Shown in pieces: positions 26,886-35,576 of a stretch of 64,000 nt of DNA (the first letter of the stretch is position 1; every line of letters begins with the position of its first letter). The notes under the pieces were generated by a model that searched no databases, was not told the DNA's origin, and saw nothing but the letters and a program-made list of their open reading frames with translations. A program made the translations under genes and the position numbers. The DNA comes from an uncultured Arthrobacter sp. (GTDB taxonomy: Bacteria; Actinomycetota; Actinomycetes; Actinomycetales; Micrococcaceae), in contig NZ_CADCTE010000144.1 in NCBI RefSeq assembly GCF_902805515.1, positions 22,157 through 86,156 on the forward strand. The letters are read 5' to 3'.

Positions 26886-27033
26886 CCGGCGAAACTGCAG
26901 CTCACCACCCTCCGCAGGGGCTGAAACGTGGTGAGCTGCAGACTCGCGGGAACTGCCTTTTCTCAGCCCCGGCGAAACTGCAGCTCACCACCCTCCGCGG
27001 GGCCCAAAACGTGGTGACCTGCAGACTCGCGGG
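26886..27033. repeat. Pair of 65-base hairpin repeats
   Basis: Two direct copies of about 65 bases (26886-26950 and 26969-27033) each contain an inverted repeat: CTGCAGCTCACCAC and its complement, with about 19 bases between. The stem is perfect over 14 bases in copy 1; copy 2 has one mismatch. They sit between convergent genes. This is the layout of REP- or MITE-like elements and could also stop transcription. Confidence 0.85.
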
Positions 27034-27064
27034 GGTGCTCCGGGCCGGATAGCGCGGAAAAGAT

Positions 27065-27823
27065 TCAGCGGCGCCGGCCCCGGCGGTTCTGCGGCGTCCC
27101 CGGGCCTGGCTTTCCTGACTTCCCGGAGCCCTTCCGGGGATCCGGCTTGGCGCCTGAGCGTTTCGCGCCGGACGGTGCGGCCTGCTTCTTCGACCCCTGC
27201 TGGGCCGCCTTCCGGGCCGACGCCTTCTGCGACGCACTTTTCCGCGGCTCCGGGCCGTCCGCGGCCGAGGGCTGGCGCGAACTGCGTTCGGTCCTGCCGC
27301 GCACGATCCCGATGAACTCCTCGACGTCCTGCGAGTCGTTCCCTTCGAGCCAGGCGATGCCGATCGTGGTTCCCGGAAGTTCAGGCACCGGCCGGTGCAC
27401 GGCGTCCCGGCGGGCATGCAGCCGGGCCAGGGACATCGGAAGCACCACGACGCCGGCCCCCGACGCCGCCACCTCCACGGCTTCCGCCGGGCCTCCGCAC
27501 TCCTCCACCTCGAGCAGGTTCTCCGCCTCGAGCTCGGCCAGCGGCACCTCGTCGAACAGCGAGATTTCATGCTCCTTGGAGGAGACCACCACTGCCTGTT
27601 CCTCGTACAGCGGGATGACGAACAGGTTGTCGCGGTCCACGGGAAGCCGGACAAAGAGGACGTCGGCGGCGGCGGAGTGCAGGGCGGCCACGGCGTCGTC
27701 GCCGTACTGCTGCAGCTCCAGGGGCACGTCCGGGTGCCGCTCCCGCCACCGGCCCACCCATTTGCCCGGGGTGACGCCGGCGACGAAGCCCACGGAAAGC
27801 GTTCGGGGCTTGAACTCTGGCAC
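27065..27823 (-). CDS. LysR-type substrate-binding domain protein lacking a DNA-binding domain
   Basis: A 252-residue protein that begins directly at the LysR effector-binding fold (RTLSVGFVAGVTPGKWVGRW, about 7-26) and continues through VRLPVDRDNLFVIPLYEEQ and ASGAGVVVLPMSLARLH to about 175. The N-terminal winged helix of LysR regulators is absent, and no upstream frame supplies it. A long Lys/Arg/Ser/Gly-rich tail (about 183-252) follows and could bind nucleic acid. The GTG at 27823 fits a GGTGAGG ribosome site. It is divergent (58 bases) from a DUF5997 gene; I recall this pairing from other Actinobacteria. Function is unknown. Confidence 0.8.
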   Translation of the reverse strand: MPEFKPRTLSVGFVAGVTPGKWVGRWRERHPDVPLELQQYGDDAVAALHSAAADVLFVRLPVDRDNLFVIPLYEEQAVVVSSKEHEISLFDEVPLAELEAENLLEVEECGGPAEAVEVAASGAGVVVLPMSLARLHARRDAVHRPVPELPGTTIGIAWLEGNDSQDVEEFIGIVRGRTERSSRQPSAADGPEPRKSASQKASARKAAQQGSKKQAAPSGAKRSGAKPDPRKGSGKSGKPGPGTPQNRRGRRR

Positions 27824-27881
27824 AACCTCACCCTAGTCCACCGGCGGCCGGGGCAGTGCCGGGGACGGTTACGCTTGGATC

Positions 27882-28295
27882 ATGACCCCCGCAAAAACCC
27901 CGCAGACCATGAAACCGGCCACCGCGGCCAAGAAACTTGGCATTTTCCTGCCCGCCGCCCCCTCGGATTTCCAGGAGCGGGAACTGACGCGTGGAGAGTT
28001 CAACGAACTGCAGCAGAGCCCGCCGGAGTGGCTCGCCGAGCTGCGCCGCAACGGCCCGCACCCCCGCCCGGTGGTGGCGCAGAAGCTGGGGATTTCCGTC
28101 GGCGGCCTCGCCCGCGGCGGCGTCACCGAGGCACTGACCACCGCGCAGATCACGGCGCTGCTTCAGGATCCCCCGGCCTGGCTCGTCACCGAACGCGCCA
28201 CCCAGGCGGAGGTGCGGGCCGAGGCCGCCCGCGTCAAGGAGCGCAACGCCCAGCGGGCTCAGCAGGACCCCGCTCTACGGCCGGACAAGAAGTAG
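27882..28295 (+). CDS. DUF5997 family protein
   Basis: A 137-residue cytoplasmic protein resembling DUF5997. Landmarks are MKPATAAKKLGIFLPAAPSDFQ (10-31), LTRGEFNELQQSPPEWL, RNGPHPRPVVAQKLGISVGGLARG, and LTTAQITALLQDPPAWL. The two L-T-x-x-x-(2)-L-Q-x-P-P-x-W-L segments (about 35-49 and 85-102) look like an internal repeat. Residues after 105 are charged and helical. Function is unknown. It shares a divergent promoter region with the LysR-effector-domain gene, suggesting the two are functionally linked. Confidence 0.8.
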   Translation: MTPAKTPQTMKPATAAKKLGIFLPAAPSDFQERELTRGEFNELQQSPPEWLAELRRNGPHPRPVVAQKLGISVGGLARGGVTEALTTAQITALLQDPPAWLVTERATQAEVRAEAARVKERNAQRAQQDPALRPDKK

Positions 28296-28394
28296 CCGCG
28301 CAGGAACAGCCGTTGTCCGGATGAACCGCCTTTAACGACGGTTTTCCTCCACTGCGTAGCACATTTGAGGCCTTTCCCGGACCCGAGCCTCCGA

Positions 28395-28423
28395 TTGACT
28401 TAATAGAACACGTATTCGAATAT
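28395..28423 (+). promoter_or_regulatory. LexA-regulated promoter of the imuA'-imuB-dnaE2 mutasome
   Basis: TAGAACACGTATTCGA (28404-28419) matches 13 of 16 positions of the actinobacterial SOS box TCGAACACATGTTCGA. It lies between a -35 TTGACT (28395-28400) and a -10-like GAATAT (28418-28423), spacing 17. A start about seven bases past the -10 would coincide with the GTG at 28430, so the message may be leaderless; no ribosome site is visible. Confidence 0.72.
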
Positions 28424-28429
28424 TGAGTC

Positions 28430-29230
28430 GTGACTCCACCAGCCGCAGGCGCCCTTGAGCAGGACGAGCCGTCCTTCTCCGGCTCCGGTGCGTCCGGTCC
28501 CCGGCTGGTGACAGCGCCGTCCCCGGGCAGCCTTCCGGCGGACCTGCAGCAGCGCATCAACCAGATGCAGGCCAGCCGGCTGGACTCGAAGCGGCTTCCC
28601 ACGGTTCCGGCGCTGGCGAGGATCCTGCCCGGCGGCGGCCTGCAGTCCGGGGGCTCCTACTCGGTGCGGAACTCCGCCGCCCTGGCCATGGCGCTGCTGG
28701 CCGGGCCATCGGCGCAGGGGGCCTGGTGCGGGGTGGTCGGGCTGCCCGAGTTCAGCGTGGAGGCCGCGCGGGAATTCGGAATCAACCTTGACCGGCTGAT
28801 TTTGGTGCCCGCCCCGGGAGCCCAGTGGCTCACGGTGACGGCGGCCCTGGTCGATGTGGTGTCGGTGGTCCTGACGCGCGCACCCGAACACCTCGCCCCC
28901 ACCGATACGGCCCGCCTCAAGGCGAGGCTCCGGCAGCGCGGGGCCGCCATGATCACCCTGGGAAGCTGGCAGCAGAGCGACTCAACCCTGGGCGTCGCCG
29001 AGAGTGCATGGGAGGGACTGGGCTCCGGAAGGGGCCACCTGCGCGCCCGCCGGATGAAGATCACCGCCACCCACCCCTCGGGCCGGTCCCGGCACGCCTA
29101 TCTCTGGCTTGCCGACCTGCAGCACGGGCTGCGGGATCCGGCCGGCGGACACCTCCCCGCCGGCGACGGCACCCCGGACTCCGCCGACGGCGGGGACCCC
29201 CTCTTCTGGCCCACCCTGATGAACTCCTGA
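28430..29230 (+). CDS. imuA': ImuA'-like mutasome accessory protein
   Basis: A 266-residue protein at the head of an imuB-dnaE2 operon, the position of mycobacterial imuA'. It has a partial RecA-like fold in its middle (LARILPGGGLQSGGSYSVRN near 63-82, then AQGAWCGVVGLPEFSVEAAREFG and LDRLILVPAPGAQWL), but no intact Walker A. The first 40 residues are disordered. In mycobacteria ImuA' and ImuB recruit DnaE2 for SOS-induced translesion synthesis. GTG start at 28430. The stop overlaps the imuB start (TGATG). Confidence 0.8.
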   Translation: MTPPAAGALEQDEPSFSGSGASGPRLVTAPSPGSLPADLQQRINQMQASRLDSKRLPTVPALARILPGGGLQSGGSYSVRNSAALAMALLAGPSAQGAWCGVVGLPEFSVEAAREFGINLDRLILVPAPGAQWLTVTAALVDVVSVVLTRAPEHLAPTDTARLKARLRQRGAAMITLGSWQQSDSTLGVAESAWEGLGSGRGHLRARRMKITATHPSGRSRHAYLWLADLQHGLRDPAGGHLPAGDGTPDSADGGDPLFWPTLMNS

Positions 29231-30837
29231 TGGACAGCGCACCCGCCGGACACGGCTCCCCGCCCACCGCCACCCGGACCCTCCTGCTGTGGTGCCCGGA
29301 CTGGCCGATCACGGCCGCCCTGCGTGAACATTCCCTCGAGGCCGATGCGGCCCTTGCCCTGGTGGCCAAGGGAGAGGTTTTTGCCTGCTCCCCGGCCGCA
29401 CGCCAGGACGGGGTGCGCAGGGGGCTGCGGGTCCGCGAGGCCCAGGCCCGGTGTCCGCACCTGATCTGCCTGCCCTACGACCCGGACCTCGACCAGCGCA
29501 GCTTCGAACCCGTCACCGCCGCCGTCGAAGCCATCCTGCCCGGGGTGCAGGTTCTCCGGCCGGGCCTGTGCGCGGTCCGGGCCAAGGGCCCCTCGCGTTA
29601 CTACGGCAGTGAGGAGAAGCTGGCCTCCGTCGTCGTCACGACCCTTGCCGCCATCGGCCTGACGGATGTGCGGATCGGGATTGCCGACGGCCTGTTCGCC
29701 GCCGAGCAGGCAGCACGGGTCGCCGAGGAGACCGACGACGCGGACGCGCCGCTGTGCATCATCCCGCCCGGGCGCTCCCCCTGGTTCCTCAGCACGTTTC
29801 CCCTCGACGTCCTCGATCAGCCGAAGCTCGCGGTACTGCTGCGGCGCCTGGGGATCCGCTCGCTCGGTGACTTCGCCGCACTGGAGGCGGCCGATGTCCG
29901 CAACCGGTTCGGTGAGGAGGGCGCGCTGGCGCACCGGATGGCCAGCGGAATCGACTCCGCGGCCGTGGTGCCGCGCGTGCCCCCGCCTCAGCTGGACACC
30001 ACCGTCGATTTCGAGCCGCCGCTGGTCCGCATCGACCAGCTGGCCTTTGCCTTCCGGATGTCCGCCGAAGCCTTCGTCGGCCGGCTGCGGGGCGCTGGGC
30101 TTGTCTGCACGGTCCTGCGGGTGGTGTTGAGCAGCGATTCCGGCGAGGTGTCGGAGCGCACCTGGCAGCACCCCCGCTGGTTCGACGCCGACGACGTGGT
30201 CGACCGGGTGCGGTGGCAGCTGCAGGGGGGAAGGAATGCCGACAGCGGGCTGAGCTCGGGCATCACCCGGGTGCACGTGGATCCGGTGACCGTGGAGGAC
30301 CTCGGCGACCACGCCGATGGACTGTGGGGAACGGGGCCCGACGAAAGCGTCCACTCCGGCCTGGCCCGGATCCAGAGCATGCTCGGCCACGGTGCCGTCC
30401 TCACCGCGATTATTGCCGGTGGGCGCCTTCTGGCGGACCGCCGCGTCTACATCCCCTGGGGTGACGCAGCCCCCGGGTCCGCCGGCACGCTTCCCCGGGA
30501 CCGGAACCTGCCCTGGCCCGGGAGGCTGCCCGGGCCCGTTCCCGCCACGGTGTTCGCCGAACCGGTTCCGGCCGTCGTCCTCGATGCCGCGGGAAACGGC
30601 GTCGACGTCGACGGCCGGGGGGTGCTCAGCGCGGACCCTGCGTTTTTTTCGGCCGGCCGGAACACCGGACCGCGGTGGCCGGTGCAGTCCTGGGCGGGGC
30701 CCTGGCCGATCACCGAACGCTGGTGGGACCCTGAGGGCCGCGTCCTGAACCGGTTCCAGCTGGTCGATCCGTCGGGGTCGGCCTGGCTCTTCCTCCTTGA
30801 GGACCACCGGTGGTGGGCCGAAGCCACCTATGACTGA
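29230..30837 (+). CDS. imuB: ImuB, inactive Y-family polymerase-like adaptor
   Basis: A 535-residue Y-family DNA-polymerase-like protein. The palm begins LLLWCPDWPITAAL (about 19-32), where active polymerases have a D-x-D-x-F-F motif. The second acidic motif (S-x-D-E) is also missing; YYGSEEKLA stands in its region. This loss is typical of ImuB, which acts as a scaffold tying DnaE2 to the sliding clamp rather than as a polymerase. A helix-hairpin-helix region (LLRRLGIRSLGDFAALEAADV, about 203-223) and a little-finger region follow. The start overlaps the imuA' stop; dnaE2 follows after 71 bases. Confidence 0.9.
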   Translation: MDSAPAGHGSPPTATRTLLLWCPDWPITAALREHSLEADAALALVAKGEVFACSPAARQDGVRRGLRVREAQARCPHLICLPYDPDLDQRSFEPVTAAVEAILPGVQVLRPGLCAVRAKGPSRYYGSEEKLASVVVTTLAAIGLTDVRIGIADGLFAAEQAARVAEETDDADAPLCIIPPGRSPWFLSTFPLDVLDQPKLAVLLRRLGIRSLGDFAALEAADVRNRFGEEGALAHRMASGIDSAAVVPRVPPPQLDTTVDFEPPLVRIDQLAFAFRMSAEAFVGRLRGAGLVCTVLRVVLSSDSGEVSERTWQHPRWFDADDVVDRVRWQLQGGRNADSGLSSGITRVHVDPVTVEDLGDHADGLWGTGPDESVHSGLARIQSMLGHGAVLTAIIAGGRLLADRRVYIPWGDAAPGSAGTLPRDRNLPWPGRLPGPVPATVFAEPVPAVVLDAAGNGVDVDGRGVLSADPAFFSAGRNTGPRWPVQSWAGPWPITERWWDPEGRVLNRFQLVDPSGSAWLFLLEDHRWWAEATYD

Positions 30838-30877
30838 TGCGCTGATGACCGATGCGCTGATCGCTGATGCACCGACC
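30833..30877. repeat. Three imperfect 15-base tandem repeats across the imuB stop
   Basis: Units at 30833-30847, 30848-30862 and 30863-30877 share the pattern RCYGATGCRCYGAYS. The imuB stop (30835-30837) is in the first unit. They lie in the short gap before dnaE2. Confidence 0.7.
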
Positions 30878-30908
30878 GATCCACCGACACCACCAATCAG
30901 GAGCGACC

Positions 30909-33900
30909 ATGGGATGGAGCAACCCGCCCGTACCGTGGTCGGACTTTGAGCGGAATCTTTCGGATTCGACCCGGCCGGGGCTGCCTCCTCCAGGCGCCGA
31001 CGGCGGGGACAGCCCGGCCTGGTCGCGCAAGCGCCAGCCCTACACCCAGCCGTCCGGCCCCGAACCTGAGGCCGGGCCCGCGGTTCCCTATGCCGAACTC
31101 CACGTGCACTCGAATTTCAGCTTCCTCGATGGGGCCTCAAGCCCCGAGCACCTTATTGAGGAGGCGCGGCGGCTCCGGCTGCAGGGACTCGCCCTGACCG
31201 ACCATGACGGACTGTACGGGGCGGTCCGCTTCGCCGAGGCGGCCGAGAAGCACCAGGGGCTCTCCACCATCTACGGAGCCGAGCTTTCCCTCGGGCTGTC
31301 CAAGCCCCAGAACGGAGAGGCGGACCCCGAAGGCAGCCACCTGCTGGTCCTGGCCCGGGGATCGGCCGGCTACCACCGCCTGGCCGGGGCCATCACCGCG
31401 GCGCAGCTCTCCAGCGGTGCGGAGAAGGGCAGGCCCCGGTACGACGTCGGAGAGCTGGCCGCGCGGTCAGCAGGCCACTTCTTTATCCTCACCGGGTGCC
31501 GGAAGGGCACCGTCCGGCAGTCCCTTGCCTCCGGAGGCGCCCCGGCGGCGGAAGCGGAGCTGCGGCACCTGGCCGAACTGTTCGGCCGGGACAATGTGGC
31601 CGTCGAGCTCTTCGACCACGGCAACCCCACGGACAGCGTCACCAATGACGCCCTGGCCGCCCTGGCCACCCGGATGGACCTGCCGCTGGTGGCCACCAAC
31701 AATGTTCACTATGCCGACCCGGGCCGGTACCGGACCGCCACGGCGCTGGCTGCGGTCCGGGCACGCCGGAGCCTTGACCAGATGGACGGCTGGCTTCCGG
31801 CGGCGGGCACCGCGCACCTGCGCAGCGGCGCCGAAATGGCGGCGCGGTTCCGGGCGTACCCGGGCGCCGTGGAGCGCACCGTCGACCTCGCGGCGGACCT
31901 GGCGTTCCGGCTGCGCAGCGTAAGGCCCGGCCTGCCGAACCTCGACCTGCCGGAGGGCCACACGCAGATGAGCTACCTGCGCCGGCTGGTGTGGGAGGGT
32001 GCGGACCGGCTCTATTCCGGCCGGGAGGAGGTCCGGGACCGGATCCAGCGGGAGCTCGATGTCATCGAGAGCAAGAACTTCCCGGGCTACTTCCTCATCG
32101 TCCACGACCTGGTGCAGTTCGCACGAAGCCAGGGCATCCTGTGCCAGGGGCGGGGATCGGCGGCCAATTCGGCCGTGTGCTACCTGCTGGAGATCACGGC
32201 CGTGGACTCGATCAAGTACCAGCTGCCCTTCGAGCGTTTCCTCTCCAGCATGCGCGATGAGGAGCCCGACATCGACGTCGACTTCGATTCGGACCGGCGC
32301 GAGGAGGTCATCCAGTACGTCTACCGCAAGTACGGGCGGTTCAACGCCGCCCAGGTGGCCAATGTCATCACCTACCGCCCCAAGTTCGCGGTGCGGGACA
32401 TGGCCAAGGCGCTGGGGCACAGCCCGGGGCAGCAGGATGCCTGGTCCAAACAGGTGGAGCGCTGGGGAGGCCTGGTCTCCAGCACCGACCACGACATCCC
32501 CGAACCGGTGGTTGAGCTCGCCCGGAGCATCCTGACCTTTCCGCGGCATCTGGGCATCCATTCGGGCGGCATGGTGCTCACGGACCGGCCCGTGGGGGAA
32601 GTATGCCCCATTGAGCATGGACGGATGGAGGGGCGCACTGTCCTGCAGTGGGACAAGGACGACTGCGCGTGGATGGGGCTGGTGAAGTTCGACCTGCTCG
32701 GCCTCGGGATCCTCGCCGCCATCCAGTACAACTTTGACCTGGTGGAGGAGCACTTCGGCGAGAAATGGGAGCTGGCAACCATCCCCAAGGAAGAACAGGG
32801 CGTCTACGACATGCTGTGCTTCGCCGATTCGGTGGGGGTCTTTCAGGTGGAGAGCAGGGCCCAGATGGGGATGCTTCCCCGGCTGCAGCCCCGCCAGTTC
32901 TACGATCTGGTCATCGAGGTGGCCCTGGTGCGGCCGGGGCCCATCCAAGGCGGGGCGGTCCACCCCTATATCAAGCGCAAAATGGGCGAGGAGGAGGTCC
33001 GCTACCTCCATCCGGACCTCGAACCCGTCCTGGAGCGGACCCTCGGCGTGCCGTTGTTCCAGGAACAGCTGATGCAGATGGCCATGGTGGTGGGGGGCTG
33101 TTCGGGGGCCGACGCCGACCTGCTGCGCCGCGCCATGGGGTCCAAGCGCGGCGAGGAACGGATCGAATCGCTGAAGGCCCGGCTGTACGAAGGGATGGCC
33201 GCGAAGGGGATCCCCCCGGATACGGCCGATGCCATCTACAACAAGATCCAGGCGTTCGCTAACTTCGGCTTCGCGGAAAGCCACTCCATCAGCTTCGCCC
33301 TGCTGGTCTACGTCAGCGCCTGGCTGAGGCTCCACTACCCGGGGGCCTTCCTTGCCTCACTGCTGCGGGCCCAGCCCATGGGCTTCTACTCGCCGCAGAC
33401 CCTTGTCGCCGATGCCCGCCGCCATGGGGTCCAGGTGCTGCGCCCGGATATCCTCTCCTCCGGGGTTCACGCCGGCCTTGAACCCCTTCCCGGCTTCACC
33501 CCCGGGCCGGAACGCCGGGGCCGCACCACCGGAGCCGACTGCTGCGTCGAGGACCAGCAGCCGCCGGTCGAACCGTTCGACCGCAACGTCCCGTTTGATT
33601 CGACCCTGCACCGGCGCGACGGCAACTACGCCGTGCGCCTTGGTCTGGACAGCGTCCAGTCCATCGGCGCGAAGGTCGCCCGGAGGATCGTGGACGAGCG
33701 CACTCAGCATGGGCCCTTCGAGGACATGGGCGACCTGGTCCGGCGCACCGAACTCACTGCCGCGCAGCTCGAGCTGCTCGCCGCCGCCGGGGCGTTCGAT
33801 TCAATGGGCCTGTCCCGGCGGGAGGCGCTGTGGAACGCCGGCCCGGCCGCCACCGAACGGGAGGGGCAGATCAAGGGAACGGCCGTCTACATCCAGCCCC

Positions 33901-34331
33901 CGTTGCTGCCAGAGCTGTCGGGGATCGACGCCGTAGGATCGGATCTGTGGGCCACCGGGATCACCCCCGATGACCATCCGGTACGGCATGTGCGGGCGAG
34001 GCTGAAGCGCCGGGGAGCCCTCAGCGCGGCCGAACTGCAGGTGGCCGAACCGGGGCGGCGGGTTGAGGCAGGAGGAGTGGTGACCCACCGGCAGCGCCCG
34101 GCAACGGCCAGCGGGATCACCTTCATGAACCTTGAGGACGAAACCGGCCTGGTCAATGTGATCTGCTCCGTGGGCGTGTGGCAGCGCTACCGCCGGGTGG
34201 CCCGGGAAGCCAGCAGTGTGATTGTCCGCGGCATACTCGAACGCTCTGCCGAAGGGGTCGTGAACCTGGTGGCGGACCGCATCGAGGTGCTCCAGCTCAA
34301 GGCGACCACGCGCTCCCGGGACTTCCGCTGA
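30909..34331 (+). CDS. dnaE2: DnaE2, error-prone DNA polymerase III alpha-type
   Basis: A 1140-residue C-family polymerase of the DnaE2 (error-prone) subtype. After a 60-residue disordered N-terminus comes the PHP domain (about 62-270, AELHVHSNFSFLDG). The catalytic palm has PDIDVDFDSDRREE (acidic residues at about 454, 456 and 458). The fingers and helix-hairpin-helix region (LGLDSVQSIGAKVARRIV near 915) and a C-terminal OB fold (GITFMNLEDETGLVNVICS near 1065) follow. It performs SOS-induced translesion synthesis with ImuA' and ImuB. ATG at 30909 follows AGGAGCGACC. It ends before a bidirectional terminator shared with tRNA-Leu. Confidence 0.95.
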   Translation: MGWSNPPVPWSDFERNLSDSTRPGLPPPGADGGDSPAWSRKRQPYTQPSGPEPEAGPAVPYAELHVHSNFSFLDGASSPEHLIEEARRLRLQGLALTDHDGLYGAVRFAEAAEKHQGLSTIYGAELSLGLSKPQNGEADPEGSHLLVLARGSAGYHRLAGAITAAQLSSGAEKGRPRYDVGELAARSAGHFFILTGCRKGTVRQSLASGGAPAAEAELRHLAELFGRDNVAVELFDHGNPTDSVTNDALAALATRMDLPLVATNNVHYADPGRYRTATALAAVRARRSLDQMDGWLPAAGTAHLRSGAEMAARFRAYPGAVERTVDLAADLAFRLRSVRPGLPNLDLPEGHTQMSYLRRLVWEGADRLYSGREEVRDRIQRELDVIESKNFPGYFLIVHDLVQFARSQGILCQGRGSAANSAVCYLLEITAVDSIKYQLPFERFLSSMRDEEPDIDVDFDSDRREEVIQYVYRKYGRFNAAQVANVITYRPKFAVRDMAKALGHSPGQQDAWSKQVERWGGLVSSTDHDIPEPVVELARSILTFPRHLGIHSGGMVLTDRPVGEVCPIEHGRMEGRTVLQWDKDDCAWMGLVKFDLLGLGILAAIQYNFDLVEEHFGEKWELATIPKEEQGVYDMLCFADSVGVFQVESRAQMGMLPRLQPRQFYDLVIEVALVRPGPIQGGAVHPYIKRKMGEEEVRYLHPDLEPVLERTLGVPLFQEQLMQMAMVVGGCSGADADLLRRAMGSKRGEERIESLKARLYEGMAAKGIPPDTADAIYNKIQAFANFGFAESHSISFALLVYVSAWLRLHYPGAFLASLLRAQPMGFYSPQTLVADARRHGVQVLRPDILSSGVHAGLEPLPGFTPGPERRGRTTGADCCVEDQQPPVEPFDRNVPFDSTLHRRDGNYAVRLGLDSVQSIGAKVARRIVDERTQHGPFEDMGDLVRRTELTAAQLELLAAAGAFDSMGLSRREALWNAGPAATEREGQIKGTAVYIQPPLLPELSGIDAVGSDLWATGITPDDHPVRHVRARLKRRGALSAAELQVAEPGRRVEAGGVVTHRQRPATASGITFMNLEDETGLVNVICSVGVWQRYRRVAREASSVIVRGILERSAEGVVNLVADRIEVLQLKATTRSRDFR

Positions 34332-34379
34332 GCACCGCGGGCGCGGCCACGGACAACAGAAGGCACAGGACAACAAAAA

Positions 34380-34405
34380 ACACCCCGGCCGCCCGGCCGG
34401 GGTGT
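34380..34405. terminator. Bidirectional terminator between dnaE2 and tRNA-Leu
   Basis: Perfect 11-base stem (ACACCCCGGCC at 34380-34390 with 34395-34405), four-base loop. An A-run precedes it (34375-34380), serving as T-run for the minus strand, and TCTTGTCT follows on the plus strand. Confidence 0.88.
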
Positions 34406-34414
34406 CTTGTCTGG

Positions 34415-34497
34415 TGCGCGAGGGGGGATTTGAACCCCCACACCCTTTCGGATACTGGCACCTGAAGCCAGCGCGTCTGCCGTTCCGCCACTCGCGC
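34415..34497 (-). tRNA. tRNA-Leu (anticodon CAG)
   Basis: An 83-base class II tRNA with a long variable arm. Acceptor GCGCGAG pairs with CTCGCGC, the anticodon stem CTGGC/GCCAG flanks loop TTCAGGT with anticodon CAG, and the T arm has GGTTCAAATCC. Discriminator A; CCA not encoded. Confidence 0.95.
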
Positions 34498-34844
34498 AGA
34501 TAAGTTTCCAAGCTTACCGATTCGTTCCGGTTTCACTTGTGAACAGCAGAAATAAGCATAACGGAGCATCCCAGAAAATACCTAAACGAGCCGCAGCGGC
34601 AGTCTGCGCGCCCCGCCTCGCCCTCCCCGCACCCGGCAGGCTTCCGGGCGGCGCGGCCGCGGCGCGGCCGCGGCGGGCCGGGCCCTCAATAAGGTTATTA
34701 CCAGGCCATCCCAGTAGTATCGAAGGGAACGCACCCGCGTTGATACGGTCCTGGGCACTTTCACCCGGGACCTTGGATACCGTACAAGTTCACGAGCACG
34801 GCACCGGACACGACATCAGGCAGCGAGCGGTTAGGAGGTGGCAC
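34498..34844. other. Promoter region of the fhaA-pknB operon, no gene seen
   Basis: This 347-base gap starts with AT-rich sequence upstream of tRNA-Leu, has a GC-only stretch with a 12-base direct repeat (about 34650-34673), then AT-richer bases (about 34688-34722) that are the likely promoter of fhaA. AGGAGG sits at 34833-34838. No convincing gene or operator was found. Confidence 0.5.
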
Positions 34845-35576
34845 ATGGGCATTCTCGACAATGTTGAACGTGGCTTGGAAAAGCTGGTCCGGGGCGCCTT
34901 CAGCACCGGATCCCGCTCCCGGGTCCAGCCCGTGGAGATCGCCAGCTCCCTGCGGCGCGAACTCGACCACAAGTCGCTGGTTCTGGCCGAGGGACGCACC
35001 CTGGCCCCCAACGTCTTCACCGCCCGGCTCTCGGATCCTGACTTCGAACAGGCCCAACAGTGGGGATCGGCCCTCGCCGAAGAGCTGTGCGACGTCGTCA
35101 TCCGGCACGTCAACAGCCAGCAGTACACCCTCCAGGGTCCGGTACGCGTCTCCTTCGCCAACGACTCGGCGCTGAAGCCCGGGGTCTTCGAGGTCGACTC
35201 GAGTATTGAGAAGCAGCCGGGGTCCCGGTCGTCTGCCGCACCGGCGGCACCCGCGCGTCAGCCCGTGCAGTACCAGCCCATCCTCGAACTCGACGGCCAG
35301 CGCTACTCATTGAACGCCGGGTCGATCGTCCTTGGCAGGTCCTCCGAGGCGGACATCCTCGTCGAAGACACCGGCGTCTCACGGCGCCACCTTGAAATCC
35401 GCACCGACGGTGGACGGGCCGTCGCCATCGAACTCGGGTCGACCAACGGCAGCTTCGTCAACGGCCAGCGCGTCCAGGGCCAGACCGAACTCACCGACGG
35501 CTCGATGATCACCATGGGCCGCACCCGCATGACCTTCCGACTGGTTCCCGTCCAGAACGGTGGACACCGGATATGA
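34845..35576 (+). CDS. fhaA: FhaA, DUF3662 and FHA domain protein
   Basis: A 243-residue protein with a DUF3662 N-terminal domain (about 3-118, GILDNVERGLEKLVRGAFS) and a C-terminal FHA domain (about 147-240). The phosphothreonine-binding residues are visible: GRS 164-166, SRRH 179-182 and STNG 199-202. In mycobacteria FhaA binds phosphorylated MviN and regulates peptidoglycan precursor supply. It is the first gene of the fhaA-fhaB-pstP-rodA-pbpA-pknA-pknB operon, with a strong AGGAGGTGGCAC ribosome site. Its stop overlaps the fhaB start by four bases. Confidence 0.95.
   Translation: MGILDNVERGLEKLVRGAFSTGSRSRVQPVEIASSLRRELDHKSLVLAEGRTLAPNVFTARLSDPDFEQAQQWGSALAEELCDVVIRHVNSQQYTLQGPVRVSFANDSALKPGVFEVDSSIEKQPGSRSSAAPAAPARQPVQYQPILELDGQRYSLNAGSIVLGRSSEADILVEDTGVSRRHLEIRTDGGRAVAIELGSTNGSFVNGQRVQGQTELTDGSMITMGRTRMTFRLVPVQNGGHRI

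Noticed and set aside
26886..27033. CRISPR array
   Set aside because: Only two copies, each internally palindromic over most of its length, no regular spacers and no cas genes.
34650..34673. GC-only 12-base direct repeat before fhaA as an operator
   Set aside because: Composed solely of G and C in a GC-rich genome; the repeat is what slippage would produce and has no known regulator match.
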